Part shown: positions 54,452 through 62,763 of the stretch, in pieces
How the letters are laid out: every line of letters starts with the position of its first letter
Numbering within the stretch: position 1 is the stretch's first letter
Assembly: GCA_964402975.1 (NCBI GenBank)
Contig: CAYOEM010000004.1
Span: 124,001 to 188,000, forward strand
Source: CAMDKS01 sp964402975
GTDB taxonomy: Bacteria; Bdellovibrionota_B; Oligoflexia; Oligoflexales; RGVZ01
Direction of reading: 5' to 3'
DNA length: 64,000 bases
Program-made: the position numbers and the translations under genes
Notes under the pieces: generated by a model
What the model was told of the DNA's origin: nothing
The model's input: the letters and a program-made list of their open reading frames with translations, nothing else
Database searches by the model: none

Positions 54452-55075
54452 ATGGCAGACCAGTGGCTATCGATTGTCGAATATGCACGGGAAACCGGTA
54501 TTTCGGATATGACTATTCGGCGGCGCATTCGCACGGGCAGAATCTCGGCGGAGCTTCGTGATGGAAAATATTTCATCCCCGTTACAGTCGATCAAGGTAG
54601 CGGGCAAATCTCAGCAGTTAAAACTGGTGCGCGAACTAGTCATACGGTTATCAAGAGCCATCCAGCACCAGACAAAACAATACAGCGACCTGTCCCAACC
54701 GTTCAGCGTCACACAGATTCATCGATGGAGTTTTCGGCGCAAGAGCGTAAATCAGCGCCGACTGTTGTTCCATCAAATCCAATTGGTCCACGTATGCAGG
54801 TACAGTCGCAGGATAACCAAGCTGTGCCCGAGTGGTTGGCAAAGCCGCTGGTGGACGCTGGAATGGCGAGTGTTGAAGCGAGAGGGCTTATAGAGTTCTG
54901 TCATCGAGCTCTCGAGCAGGCACGGGCAACGGTGTCCTCAGTTGAAGCGCGTTACGCGTCACGTCTAGAGTCTTTGAACGCTCAGATCGCTCAAAAAGAT
55001 CAAGAGATCAAGTCGCTCAACCAGCAAGTGGAAGACTTGCAACTACTCGTTCAGATACTTGAGCGAAAGAAATAA
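54452..55075 (+). CDS. Excisionase/MerR-type HTH protein with C-terminal coiled coil
   Basis: The first 45 residues look like a winged helix-turn-helix of the excisionase/BldC type: WLSIVEYARETGISDMTIRR, then RIRTGRISAELRDGKYFIPV. A disordered Pro/Gln/Ser-rich linker (about 50-125) follows, then a roughly 70-residue helical end (EWLAKPLVDAGMASVEARGL through EIKSLNQQVEDLQLLVQILERKK) with clear heptad spacing. It could be a DNA-binding regulator or nucleoid protein that dimerises by its coiled coil. ATG at 54452 has GGAG seven to eight bases upstream. It converges on queA. Confidence 0.72.
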   Translation: MADQWLSIVEYARETGISDMTIRRRIRTGRISAELRDGKYFIPVTVDQGSGQISAVKTGARTSHTVIKSHPAPDKTIQRPVPTVQRHTDSSMEFSAQERKSAPTVVPSNPIGPRMQVQSQDNQAVPEWLAKPLVDAGMASVEARGLIEFCHRALEQARATVSSVEARYASRLESLNAQIAQKDQEIKSLNQQVEDLQLLVQILERKK

Positions 55076-55087
55076 AAAGGCTTCACA

Positions 55088-56245
55088 TCATTGCGCACTT
55101 ATACGCAGAAGGCTACTGTCTCCGTAGCTGAAAAGTCTGTATCCAGATTTTATGGCGTCAGCATAGATCTTGTGAGCCGTGTCAAATCCGACCAAAGCGC
55201 AAATTAGCATGAACAAAGTACTTTGCGGTTGATGGAAGTTCGTCATCAAAAAGTCCGGTGCCCACGGCTTGTAGAGGTCATCTCGGTAAGTGGGCTTGAT
55301 GAAAATATCGGTGCGAAGCCACCGATCAAGCAATTCTACAGTCGAACGACCCTCGCGGGCAGCTAATTGAGATAGGCCCTCAAGTGATCTAAGTGCCGTG
55401 GTTCCCACCACTATGACCGCCCGTTTCTCGCTTTTTGCCCGAATAATCGCATCATGGGTACTTTTTGGGACAATAAACCGTTCACTATGCATCGTGTGGA
55501 GATTGGGATCGTGACTTTTGACGGGAAGAAATGTGCCAGCACCCACATGGAGTGTAACGTCCGCAAATTCACACCCACGATCTTTAAGTCGCGTAATCAA
55601 GGAATCACTGAAGTGTAGACCGGCTGTAGGGGCGGCGACCGATCCAAGGCCCTCGGCGTATACGGTCTGGTAGTTCTCTTTATCTCTCTTAATTTGATTT
55701 TGGTCTGGATTTTTGCGATCAATATATGGTGGCAGCGGCATATCGCCGAATTGATCAAGCCATTTTAGTAGGCGGCTCCCGTCACAGTTGAACTCTACTG
55801 TAAAAAGTGGTGTTGCATCCGAATGGGCGTCTTGATGCTCGATCACGGTCGCTTCCAGGCCATCGTCAAGTTGGACCACAGTCCCCGGTTTTAACTTTCT
55901 TAGCGGCCGCCCGATACAGGTCCAACGCTCAAACGTTCTGTCATTGGACGGGCTTGGTTCGATCAGCAGGATTTCAACCTGGCCGCCGGTGGGTAGCTTT
56001 CCGTGAAGGCGACTGGCAATAACGCGGGAATTGTTTACAATAAAAAGTGACTGCTCTGGGACAACTGAGTCCAAATTTTTTACAAAGCTGTGTGACGTGT
56101 GACGACCATCCCAAATTAAAAGTTTGGACGCGTCGCGCTCCGGGAGTGGATTTTGGGCTATCTGGGAGTCTGGGAACGAAAAATCAAAGTCATCAAGCGT
56201 GAGAGCCTGCCGGGAAGGTTTTTTGTCTTGCGTAGAATCGGTCAT
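55088..56245 (-). CDS. queA: S-adenosylmethionine:tRNA ribosyltransferase-isomerase
   Basis: Builds epoxyqueuosine on tRNA in the queuosine pathway. Family blocks: DFDFSFPDSQIAQNPLPERDASKLL, NNSRVIASRL, YQTVYAEGLGSVAAPTAGLHFS, VTLHVGAGTFLPVK, HSERFIVP, VVGTTALRSLE, TDIFIKPTY and TNFHQPQSTLFMLI near the end. The N-terminus is uncertain: ATG at 56245 is used, with ATG at 56290 also in frame. Size (about 385) is slightly above the usual 345 because of inserts near residues 130 and 180. Confidence 0.94.
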   Translation of the reverse strand: MTDSTQDKKPSRQALTLDDFDFSFPDSQIAQNPLPERDASKLLIWDGRHTSHSFVKNLDSVVPEQSLFIVNNSRVIASRLHGKLPTGGQVEILLIEPSPSNDRTFERWTCIGRPLRKLKPGTVVQLDDGLEATVIEHQDAHSDATPLFTVEFNCDGSRLLKWLDQFGDMPLPPYIDRKNPDQNQIKRDKENYQTVYAEGLGSVAAPTAGLHFSDSLITRLKDRGCEFADVTLHVGAGTFLPVKSHDPNLHTMHSERFIVPKSTHDAIIRAKSEKRAVIVVGTTALRSLEGLSQLAAREGRSTVELLDRWLRTDIFIKPTYRDDLYKPWAPDFLMTNFHQPQSTLFMLICALVGFDTAHKIYADAIKSGYRLFSYGDSSLLRISAQ

Positions 56246-56248
56246 AAA

Positions 56249-57490
56249 ATGCGGCTCAACTTGCCTCGCGCGGTGGTCGAATTCTGTCATCAGATCATAA
56301 AATTACGGTTGTCTTTTACTCAAAAAATTGTGGTCGGTCTATTCTTATCTCAGGCGGCTCAAGCTCATCCTGCGTATAAATTTGCCTATGAATTTCCATC
56401 ACTTTTGCAGAAACCTCGCTCATCAATCATTGTTATTTTTAACGCCGGCAACGCGGATAAGCCCGATTTTCGATTGGCATTACCTGCGATTGTTCCGGTG
56501 ACCAGAGAGGGTAAGATTCGTTGGTTTGAAGACGACGCCTGGAAGTCGGAGCCCGTTAATGGCACTGACCGCGTTGTGATTGAAAAAGATATGTTTGGAT
56601 CAGATGTCAGGTCTAGCTATTCTTTCCCCGGCTGTTTGCCCCGAGGTGGTGAGAGATTTGTAACGGAGCAAGGTGTCGCATGGATGGCTTCGTGTGAACC
56701 GGACGTGATCGCTAAGATCGACTCGAAAGTGCGACGGGTTGTGTATGATTCGGTTGGTGGCCAGATTCTCTCTCGATTCTATTCCTACAAATTTAAAAAA
56801 GACAACCACATGCTCTTTGATGAGGTGAAACTAAAGGGTGCGAGTGATTTCTTGATTTCAAAAGATAGCCATCTCTACATCCGATCAGATGTCAAAAACT
56901 TCTTCACTCTAAATTTCTCATCGGCCGACATTGAGAGTGATCTCAAGCAAAAAAGGATTGACCCTTTAGCCGCTTTTGCGTCGTTGGGCTTTTATCTTAA
57001 GATTCTTTTTTTTAAGCTGACTCTCGATTTAAGCACCGATGTAGCTTTTTACGAAAGCTCAGCAAATATTCCCATGGTGATGACGCTTCCAGTGAATGCA
57101 TATGATCGACTTCATCGAAAAAGTGGAGTTCTATATAATTTTCGTTTAGGTGATGGACTGGATCCAAAATCCATCAAGGTGAATATGCCGTTACTAGACG
57201 GTGAACTTTTAAAAAATGACTTTGAAAAATTGGGGCTCACGTATTGTACAGATATCTGCCGATATGAGATCGAGGTTACAAATCCCGTCAAAACGGTGCG
57301 TATGAAAATCAACATCGCAAGGTACTTGGTCGAAAAAGGCATGTTTCCCTGGTTTGTCGATGATCTTGCCAAGCATCGTGAGGTCATGCGATGGAAGCTT
57401 GACGACTACAAGGGGCGAGTTGGGCTTTACTTTGAGGTATCAAAACTTCCAAAAGGAAGCCATCCCTGGGATTTCTGGTTAACATTTTAA
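56249..57490 (+). CDS. Secreted protein of unknown function
   Basis: Not recognised. The first 50 residues contain a hydrophobic signal-like stretch (KIVVGLFLSQAAQA before HPAYKF), giving a likely cleavage at about AQA-H. The N-terminal part before it is unusually long and basic; a TTG near 56312 (LSFTQKIVV) would give a normal short signal peptide. The mature region is rich in aromatic and basic residues, with four Cys (near residues 130-155 and 360-370). The ATG at 56249 is four bases from the likely queA start on the other strand. Confidence 0.65.
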   Translation: MRLNLPRAVVEFCHQIIKLRLSFTQKIVVGLFLSQAAQAHPAYKFAYEFPSLLQKPRSSIIVIFNAGNADKPDFRLALPAIVPVTREGKIRWFEDDAWKSEPVNGTDRVVIEKDMFGSDVRSSYSFPGCLPRGGERFVTEQGVAWMASCEPDVIAKIDSKVRRVVYDSVGGQILSRFYSYKFKKDNHMLFDEVKLKGASDFLISKDSHLYIRSDVKNFFTLNFSSADIESDLKQKRIDPLAAFASLGFYLKILFFKLTLDLSTDVAFYESSANIPMVMTLPVNAYDRLHRKSGVLYNFRLGDGLDPKSIKVNMPLLDGELLKNDFEKLGLTYCTDICRYEIEVTNPVKTVRMKINIARYLVEKGMFPWFVDDLAKHREVMRWKLDDYKGRVGLYFEVSKLPKGSHPWDFWLTF

Positions 57491-57510
57491 TGAACTAAGC
57501 CGTCGAGACC

Positions 57511-58635
57511 CTAGTGCGACTGAAGGGGAGCCGGCTCTTCAAGAACGCGCTGAGCTGTTTTGTAGCCATATGGCTCGAGAAATAAGCTTGAGCCTTTTGC
57601 AGTCGGTGCTGATTGGTTAACGAATGGGAATTTAACCGCCTGGATGAGACCAGGAGAGAACTGATTCCAGTATTCGTCAGACTTCGAGGGGTTCGTCGTT
57701 TCTAGCTCAAGTGTGATGGTCGGAATGCCGCGCTCGTTACCAGCGTAATTACCAAGGCTTCCAGGATAGAAGGAATAATCGACGATCTTGTAGTTTTTAC
57801 TTGATGCACTCATGAATTGGACCAAGCTGCGCGCTTTTTCTTCGCTCTCGGTTAAAGGCCTGAGTTTTTGATCGCCAGGACCATCGTAATCATAAAACCC
57901 AAGAGGGGCATGCACGGATATGATCTTGTCTGGTTTGTATGTGTCGATCAGCCAGATCTGAAATAGGGTTTCAATTTCGCTGTTTGGTATGTGGCCAGGG
58001 AAATGCTGCTCGTTTTTCTGACGGCGAGTTACCCACCAATTCTTGGCGGCGCCGTACCAGTCTTGCGTGAAGAAGTTTCGATTTAAATCGACACCCTGAC
58101 TGTTAACGCGGGTAGATACTTTGCGGAAGAATCCGTCTGGGTTGACCAATGGAGCGATAACAACTCGGGTGTCGGGCGGGATGATCTGTCGATTTGCGTG
58201 TAGGTAATTGGCAAAGCGAAACGCCAATGGAATTGGGGTTAGTTCATCTGGGTGGACGCCGCTTAGTATAAGAGTCGTCATCTCACCCTTGCCGAACTCA
58301 GCAAATATCAGCGGGCTACCGCTTCCACTTTTCAGCTTTGTTTGCCACTCTATCCCAGAGTTATTACAGCCGTCTCTCTTCGGGTCCCATTTGAACGTGG
58401 CATATTGCATAGAGATTCGGTTACAAAGCACAGTTACGGGATCGGAAGATGTTTGTCCTTCGATAACGAAGTCTTTAAAGTTGTCCCTTAATACAGTCGG
58501 AAGAGAGATGAATGCTTCTTTAGCGACTTGGTCTGTCGTGCGAAATTCAACCGCCTGACAAACATCCGTAAATACTTGAAAGCCGAGGGCAACTGCTAGG
58601 CCAGCGGCTTTAGTCATGTTTTGGTTTAAGCGCAT
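57511..58635 (-). CDS. Secreted M14-family zinc carboxypeptidase
   Basis: A signal peptide ends near VCQA (residue about 28). The M14 site is clear: zinc ligands in GVHPDELTPIP (HxxE) and SVHAPLG, the substrate-binding arginine in GVDLNRNFF, and the catalytic glutamate in TITLELET. Relatives that act on peptidoglycan (MpaA-like gamma-D-Glu-diaminopimelate amidases) are a likely match in this cell-wall-rich region, but MpaA is cytoplasmic and this one is exported. It overlaps sprT by 10 bases and is last in the LuxEC-sprT-M14 operon. Confidence 0.85.
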   Translation of the reverse strand: MRLNQNMTKAAGLAVALGFQVFTDVCQAVEFRTTDQVAKEAFISLPTVLRDNFKDFVIEGQTSSDPVTVLCNRISMQYATFKWDPKRDGCNNSGIEWQTKLKSGSGSPLIFAEFGKGEMTTLILSGVHPDELTPIPLAFRFANYLHANRQIIPPDTRVVIAPLVNPDGFFRKVSTRVNSQGVDLNRNFFTQDWYGAAKNWWVTRRQKNEQHFPGHIPNSEIETLFQIWLIDTYKPDKIISVHAPLGFYDYDGPGDQKLRPLTESEEKARSLVQFMSASSKNYKIVDYSFYPGSLGNYAGNERGIPTITLELETTNPSKSDEYWNQFSPGLIQAVKFPFVNQSAPTAKGSSLFLEPYGYKTAQRVLEEPAPLQSH

Positions 58636-59204
58636 TCGTCTTGTCTCTCTCGTCGCTTTGATTTTTTGAGATCTCGCGGGGCATAGTCGCTTCTTAACGT
58701 TGCGTAATGCTCCACTCCCTCTCGCTTAAAGCAAAGAGCACAATAGATATTGTGATCCAGCTCATCCTTGAGATGCCAGCGGTTTTCGCAGTTATTACAA
58801 ATATAAACATAACTGCCTTCCGCGGCCAGCCTCGTGTGCACGTGAACCTCCGGATCAATCCGGTAGCCCGTTTTAGCAAACTCGGCCATTTTCTCGTAAA
58901 ACCTCTTCGTATGACCTGGGTCAAAACCTGAGTGGTAGAGCCATAAGTGCGTCATTTCATGGAAGATTGTGTACGGCAAAAACTGGGGGTTGGCCTGGAA
59001 GTAGTGGAGCGATAATCGGATTTTATTTTCAAAAAGAACCGCTAGGCCGACTTTGTTGCGCATTTTTTTTGAGAATTCAATGCGAGTATTTGGCCTCATA
59101 GCCCCATCCTTTTGCCCATTAAAATGCGGCAAAAACAGGTCAAAAAAGTATCCGGCCAGAAGCTCGAGGTCTTCTCGATCAAATTGTATAGCAAGGTTTC
59201 CCAT
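58626..59204 (-). CDS. SprT-like zinc metalloprotease
   Basis: A SprT-family protein: zinc motif FHEMTHLWLYHSG (HExxH) near residue 85, followed by the C-terminal zinc ribbon VYICNNCENRWHL...YCALC (CxxC...CxxC). The family includes eukaryotic Spartan, which removes DNA-protein crosslinks; bacterial SprT function is not settled. There is no signal peptide, so it is cytoplasmic. It sits 20 bases after the LuxE-LuxC fusion gene and overlaps the M14 gene, so the three are probably cotranscribed. Confidence 0.83.
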   Translation of the reverse strand: MGNLAIQFDREDLELLAGYFFDLFLPHFNGQKDGAMRPNTRIEFSKKMRNKVGLAVLFENKIRLSLHYFQANPQFLPYTIFHEMTHLWLYHSGFDPGHTKRFYEKMAEFAKTGYRIDPEVHVHTRLAAEGSYVYICNNCENRWHLKDELDHNIYCALCFKREGVEHYATLRSDYAPRDLKKSKRRERQDECA

Positions 59205-59224
59205 GCTTATTATTTTATCGCGAA

Positions 59225-61615
59225 TCAGTCCTCAGTCGCAAAGAAAGGACGCCCCAGATGAGTGCCATCAAATGCTGGACTATCAAGACTTCCGTGACGT
59301 GCAAGGCCCATTTTGTCGAAGGATTTCTCGCTTTTTTGGCATTCCTCAAATTCTTTCATGACATTTTCCGAAACACTGAGAGCCTTTACAGCCATGGATT
59401 TGGGAAGTTTGCCAATAAGTTCACTTTCAGGTGTTGTTTCCGGCAAGATCACGACAGGAATCACCATTTCAAGCCGGCTCAAGCCTGCGAAAAGCCGAGC
59501 ACCAAGGTTTTGAAGCGAGCTCTCTGTCACCCCAATCAGAACCCGCGGCTGGCCGCGCGGTCTCGATTTCTCCCACGCTTTGACATGAAATCCACTTTGC
59601 ATAAGCCGTACGAATTCCATAGCTCGCGCCGCCGCTTCGCCGTGAGTTTCTGCTCCATCTGAGATCGTTTCCGGCAAAGCTGAATGAAGCTGTTCTGAAA
59701 TTTCATCCGACCTGCCACCAATGACAATTATGGCTCGAGACGAGAGGCATCCTCGCTGTCGTAAAGCTAGCTGATCGCGCAGGACCTGCTGGCAGGTCAT
59801 TGGGTTATTAAATTCTCGTCCATTCACGACCGTGAGACTGGTTATGTGTCCAAATGCGTTGACTCGACCAGGCGCAAAATTTTTGAATTTTCCGCACGTA
59901 TCATCGTCTCCAAATATAAGAACATGTTCGCCGTCTAGCAGATCACTGGGCCCGAGTCGCCATTCAGTAGAAAGCGTGTTGATTTGAAATCCACGCTCTG
60001 CTGCAAGTTGGGCGGCGCGAAAAAGAAACGTATCTCTTCCTTGGATACCGGCAATCGTCGGCACGCGTACTCTCATGTCAAGCCCGAGCAGAAGTCCTGC
60101 CATGATCGGCTGAATGAGGGCAAGTGAGTGACTAGACGGCGCGATCAAAAGCCAGCGCTGAGGTGTGGTGAGTGCGCTTACCGAGCGTAGTGCTGACGCA
60201 ACTAGTTCTCTGTCCCCGTTGGGAATGCCTGACAGTAAATCTGTAAGTGCTTCTTTGGCAAGATGCGTACTTTGTAATTCGTTGATAAGTCTTTGTTGAG
60301 CATCCAAATCTTTGCAGAGATCTAAAAACCATCTGCGAACGGACGGTGCTTTCGGCAAAATAACGTTTGAATTTAGGCGCAAGGCAGGCCCAAGTTTGGC
60401 TGATTTTGTTTGCGCATACTCTGCGCTTTCCAGGTTAGCGGCGTTTGATGCAGAATCTGCAAGCATCGAGCAGCCCTTAAGCGGTGCATTTGGCACGCGG
60501 CCTTCAAGTGAAAATAGTCCACTCTGTTCGACGTTCACCAAGTCTTCCGTCTGGATCGGTATGACGCCATTCCTTGAGAGAAGATCAATCCTAGCGTGGT
60601 CATGTACAAGTAGAGCTCCGGTGCCCGTTTGCTCGGCTCTCGACGGTTCTGTCATCACTGCAACCGTCACCCACCATGGAAACTTGAAACGGCGCCGATC
60701 AAGACTTGAATCAGAGGGTCTTACAACGAAGTCCCACGCTTGACTGGCTAGTTCACACATACCGTATTCACTGACGATGGATGACGTCTCCACTGCAAAT
60801 GCGTCACCCATTAGTTTGTAAAGCTCGCCGCGCGAGATATCTCGACTCTTGCCCTTGGTGCCGCCGGTCTCTATGAGAATGCTGCCTTTGGGCAGTAATA
60901 ATTTTGGTTTTCCAGCCCGCTGCCATTCGTCTAAAAAATGCACATAATGAAAGGCCGTACCCACGATACAGATGGGCTGCTTTGTTTTTGACGCGTCTTC
61001 GATGCAATTAAGAACGTTTTTTAGGTTTAGATGGTCTGCATAATTTAGCGGCCAAACCTCACCAAACCAGCTGATCATTTGTGCAAGGCTGGAGTCGGGC
61101 CACTTTTCCACATCTGGCACCAAGCTTAAAATCGACATGTTCAAAAAATTATCAGAAAACGGCAGGACAAGGGTTTCAAGGACGCCTAAAAACCCCGCAA
61201 TGCTTGCTGCCTTATAAAAACGCAAACCTTCGGGCGTAAAAGCTGACCTTGAACGTCCTTCAGGGCCTGAGTTTGTTCCGCTGGACAGGAATATCCTCAG
61301 CTTATCCACAGGCAGCCAAAGCCTTGAGGGGTCTCCTCTAAAGGTGCGAATAGGTAGATAAGAGGGGGCATTCATACGACTGTCAACGAGAGGCCAGGCA
61401 AGGCTTTCCGCTTTTTGCACAGGTGATGTCAACAGCTTAGAAAGTGCCTTAAAATCATGCGGCTCAGCCGTTTCAAAGCAGCTGATTGCTTCAAAATCAG
61501 GCGACCTATTGCGGCTAACTAAGATTTCCACAAGATCGGCAGCATCATTTCGCGTCTGCCGCAGATGTTTTAGCAGGGCACTAAAATGATTGTGTTTCGT
61601 CTTTCGATTAAGCAT
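59225..61615 (-). CDS. Fused LuxE-type acyl-protein synthetase and LuxC-type acyl-CoA reductase
   Basis: The N-terminal half (residues about 1-395) is LuxE-like: FLSSGTNSGPEGRSR is the ATP-binding SGTT-like loop, SEYGMCELASQAW the adenylation motif and VIPIQTEDLVNVEQSG plus LEGR its end. The C-terminal half (about 430-796) is LuxC-like: LLIAPSSHSLALIQPIMAGLLLGLD and LRQRGCLSSRAIIV with the catalytic Cys (codon 59747-59749). Together they would activate a fatty acid and reduce it to an aldehyde in one chain. In luminous bacteria these are separate subunits, and no luciferase genes are here. Start: ATG at 61615; a TTG at 61654 is in frame. Linker 395-430. Confidence 0.82.
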   Translation of the reverse strand: MLNRKTKHNHFSALLKHLRQTRNDAADLVEILVSRNRSPDFEAISCFETAEPHDFKALSKLLTSPVQKAESLAWPLVDSRMNAPSYLPIRTFRGDPSRLWLPVDKLRIFLSSGTNSGPEGRSRSAFTPEGLRFYKAASIAGFLGVLETLVLPFSDNFLNMSILSLVPDVEKWPDSSLAQMISWFGEVWPLNYADHLNLKNVLNCIEDASKTKQPICIVGTAFHYVHFLDEWQRAGKPKLLLPKGSILIETGGTKGKSRDISRGELYKLMGDAFAVETSSIVSEYGMCELASQAWDFVVRPSDSSLDRRRFKFPWWVTVAVMTEPSRAEQTGTGALLVHDHARIDLLSRNGVIPIQTEDLVNVEQSGLFSLEGRVPNAPLKGCSMLADSASNAANLESAEYAQTKSAKLGPALRLNSNVILPKAPSVRRWFLDLCKDLDAQQRLINELQSTHLAKEALTDLLSGIPNGDRELVASALRSVSALTTPQRWLLIAPSSHSLALIQPIMAGLLLGLDMRVRVPTIAGIQGRDTFLFRAAQLAAERGFQINTLSTEWRLGPSDLLDGEHVLIFGDDDTCGKFKNFAPGRVNAFGHITSLTVVNGREFNNPMTCQQVLRDQLALRQRGCLSSRAIIVIGGRSDEISEQLHSALPETISDGAETHGEAAARAMEFVRLMQSGFHVKAWEKSRPRGQPRVLIGVTESSLQNLGARLFAGLSRLEMVIPVVILPETTPESELIGKLPKSMAVKALSVSENVMKEFEECQKSEKSFDKMGLARHGSLDSPAFDGTHLGRPFFATED

Positions 61616-61782
61616 GGCCCAAGCCTTTGGGGGGTATTTTGGATAGACACCCAAGAATTGGCAGGATATAACTAAAAATTAGAACGAAAGTCCAAATAAA
61701 TTAGGCATTAGGACCTCCCGCTTTCAGCGTTGTCCCATCCCGGGAAGACGGCAGCAAGGGGTCTGGCGAAGAGGGCATCGGC

Positions 61783-62763
61783 ATGTCGTCAGAGTATTTC
61801 GTAAAGCTTGATAGGTTTGAGGGGCCTTTGGACCTTCTATTGCACCTTATCAAAGTGCACGAAATCGACATCTTCGCCATCGACATCTTTAAGCTAACGA
61901 CTGAGTATTTAGGTTACCTTCGACTTGTAAAGTTTGATGATATCTCGGAAGCCGGCGAGTTTGTGGCGATGGGTGCCACGCTGATTGAGATCAAAAGCCG
62001 AAGTCTGCTGCCTACGGAAGATCGCAAAGTTCTCAACGAAGACGGCATTGAAGAAGATCCTCTAAAGACTCTTCAAGACCGCCTCTTGCAGTACGAGATG
62101 ATTCGTAAAGCAGCCGAGTGGTTGTCGCAAAGCCCACAAATGGGCGTCGAGATTCAGACCAATCACGAGCACGAGCGTTTGGCGGAAGTCTTTAAAGATG
62201 TGGAGACACCGCTTGAGGGCGATCCCGCTAGACTGATCATTTTATTTGATCAAATCATGCGCGATCTTGCAGATCGTAAGGCTGCCAAAATTGAAGCCAA
62301 GACCCACGGCATCACACTGGAACAAACTATTGAGCGTTTTGACGAGTACATCCAAACCGTTCGCTTTGGCATGTTCCAAGGTCTCTATAATAAATTCCGT
62401 AGCCGCTATGATATGGTCGTTCATCTGATGGCGGTGCTCGAGCTATCTAAACAGCAGAAACTTCGAGTCTTTCAACAAGACATGATGGGCCCTCTGTGGT
62501 TCTACCGTGGAGATCTCGATCAATCGATTTTACCGGTTGCCTCTGCCACGCCGATGCACGATTCAACAACCGACGCTGAAGTTGTCGATGTGCCGGTTGC
62601 GGCCCAAGATACTGACGAAGATGCGGCTAAATATATCGTCGCAGAAGTTCCTAGTGGCTCTTTGATGGGCGCCAACGCGGCTGCTGCAGTCGATGCTGAC
62701 AATATTGAAACAATCACTGAAACGACTTCTTCTTCGGATTCCATGCTGGAGGTAGATCCATGA
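61783..62763 (+). CDS. scpA: Segregation and condensation protein A
   Basis: The kleisin subunit of the Smc-ScpAB condensin. The N-terminal FEGPLDLLLHLIKVHEIDIFAIDIFKLTTEYL is the family signature, ATLIEIKSRSLLP follows, and the winged-helix region that meets the Smc head is FRSRYDMVVHLMAVLELSKQQKLRVFQQ near residue 225. The protein continues about 80 residues past that domain with an acidic Ala/Asp-rich tail (260-326). Its stop overlaps the scpB start by four bases (ATGA). ATG has GAAGAGG upstream. Confidence 0.94.
   Translation: MSSEYFVKLDRFEGPLDLLLHLIKVHEIDIFAIDIFKLTTEYLGYLRLVKFDDISEAGEFVAMGATLIEIKSRSLLPTEDRKVLNEDGIEEDPLKTLQDRLLQYEMIRKAAEWLSQSPQMGVEIQTNHEHERLAEVFKDVETPLEGDPARLIILFDQIMRDLADRKAAKIEAKTHGITLEQTIERFDEYIQTVRFGMFQGLYNKFRSRYDMVVHLMAVLELSKQQKLRVFQQDMMGPLWFYRGDLDQSILPVASATPMHDSTTDAEVVDVPVAAQDTDEDAAKYIVAEVPSGSLMGANAAAAVDADNIETITETTSSSDSMLEVDP

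Noticed and set aside
59225..61615. Bacterial luminescence operon
   Set aside because: No luxA, luxB or luxD-like gene occurs nearby; only the reductase half of the pathway is present.
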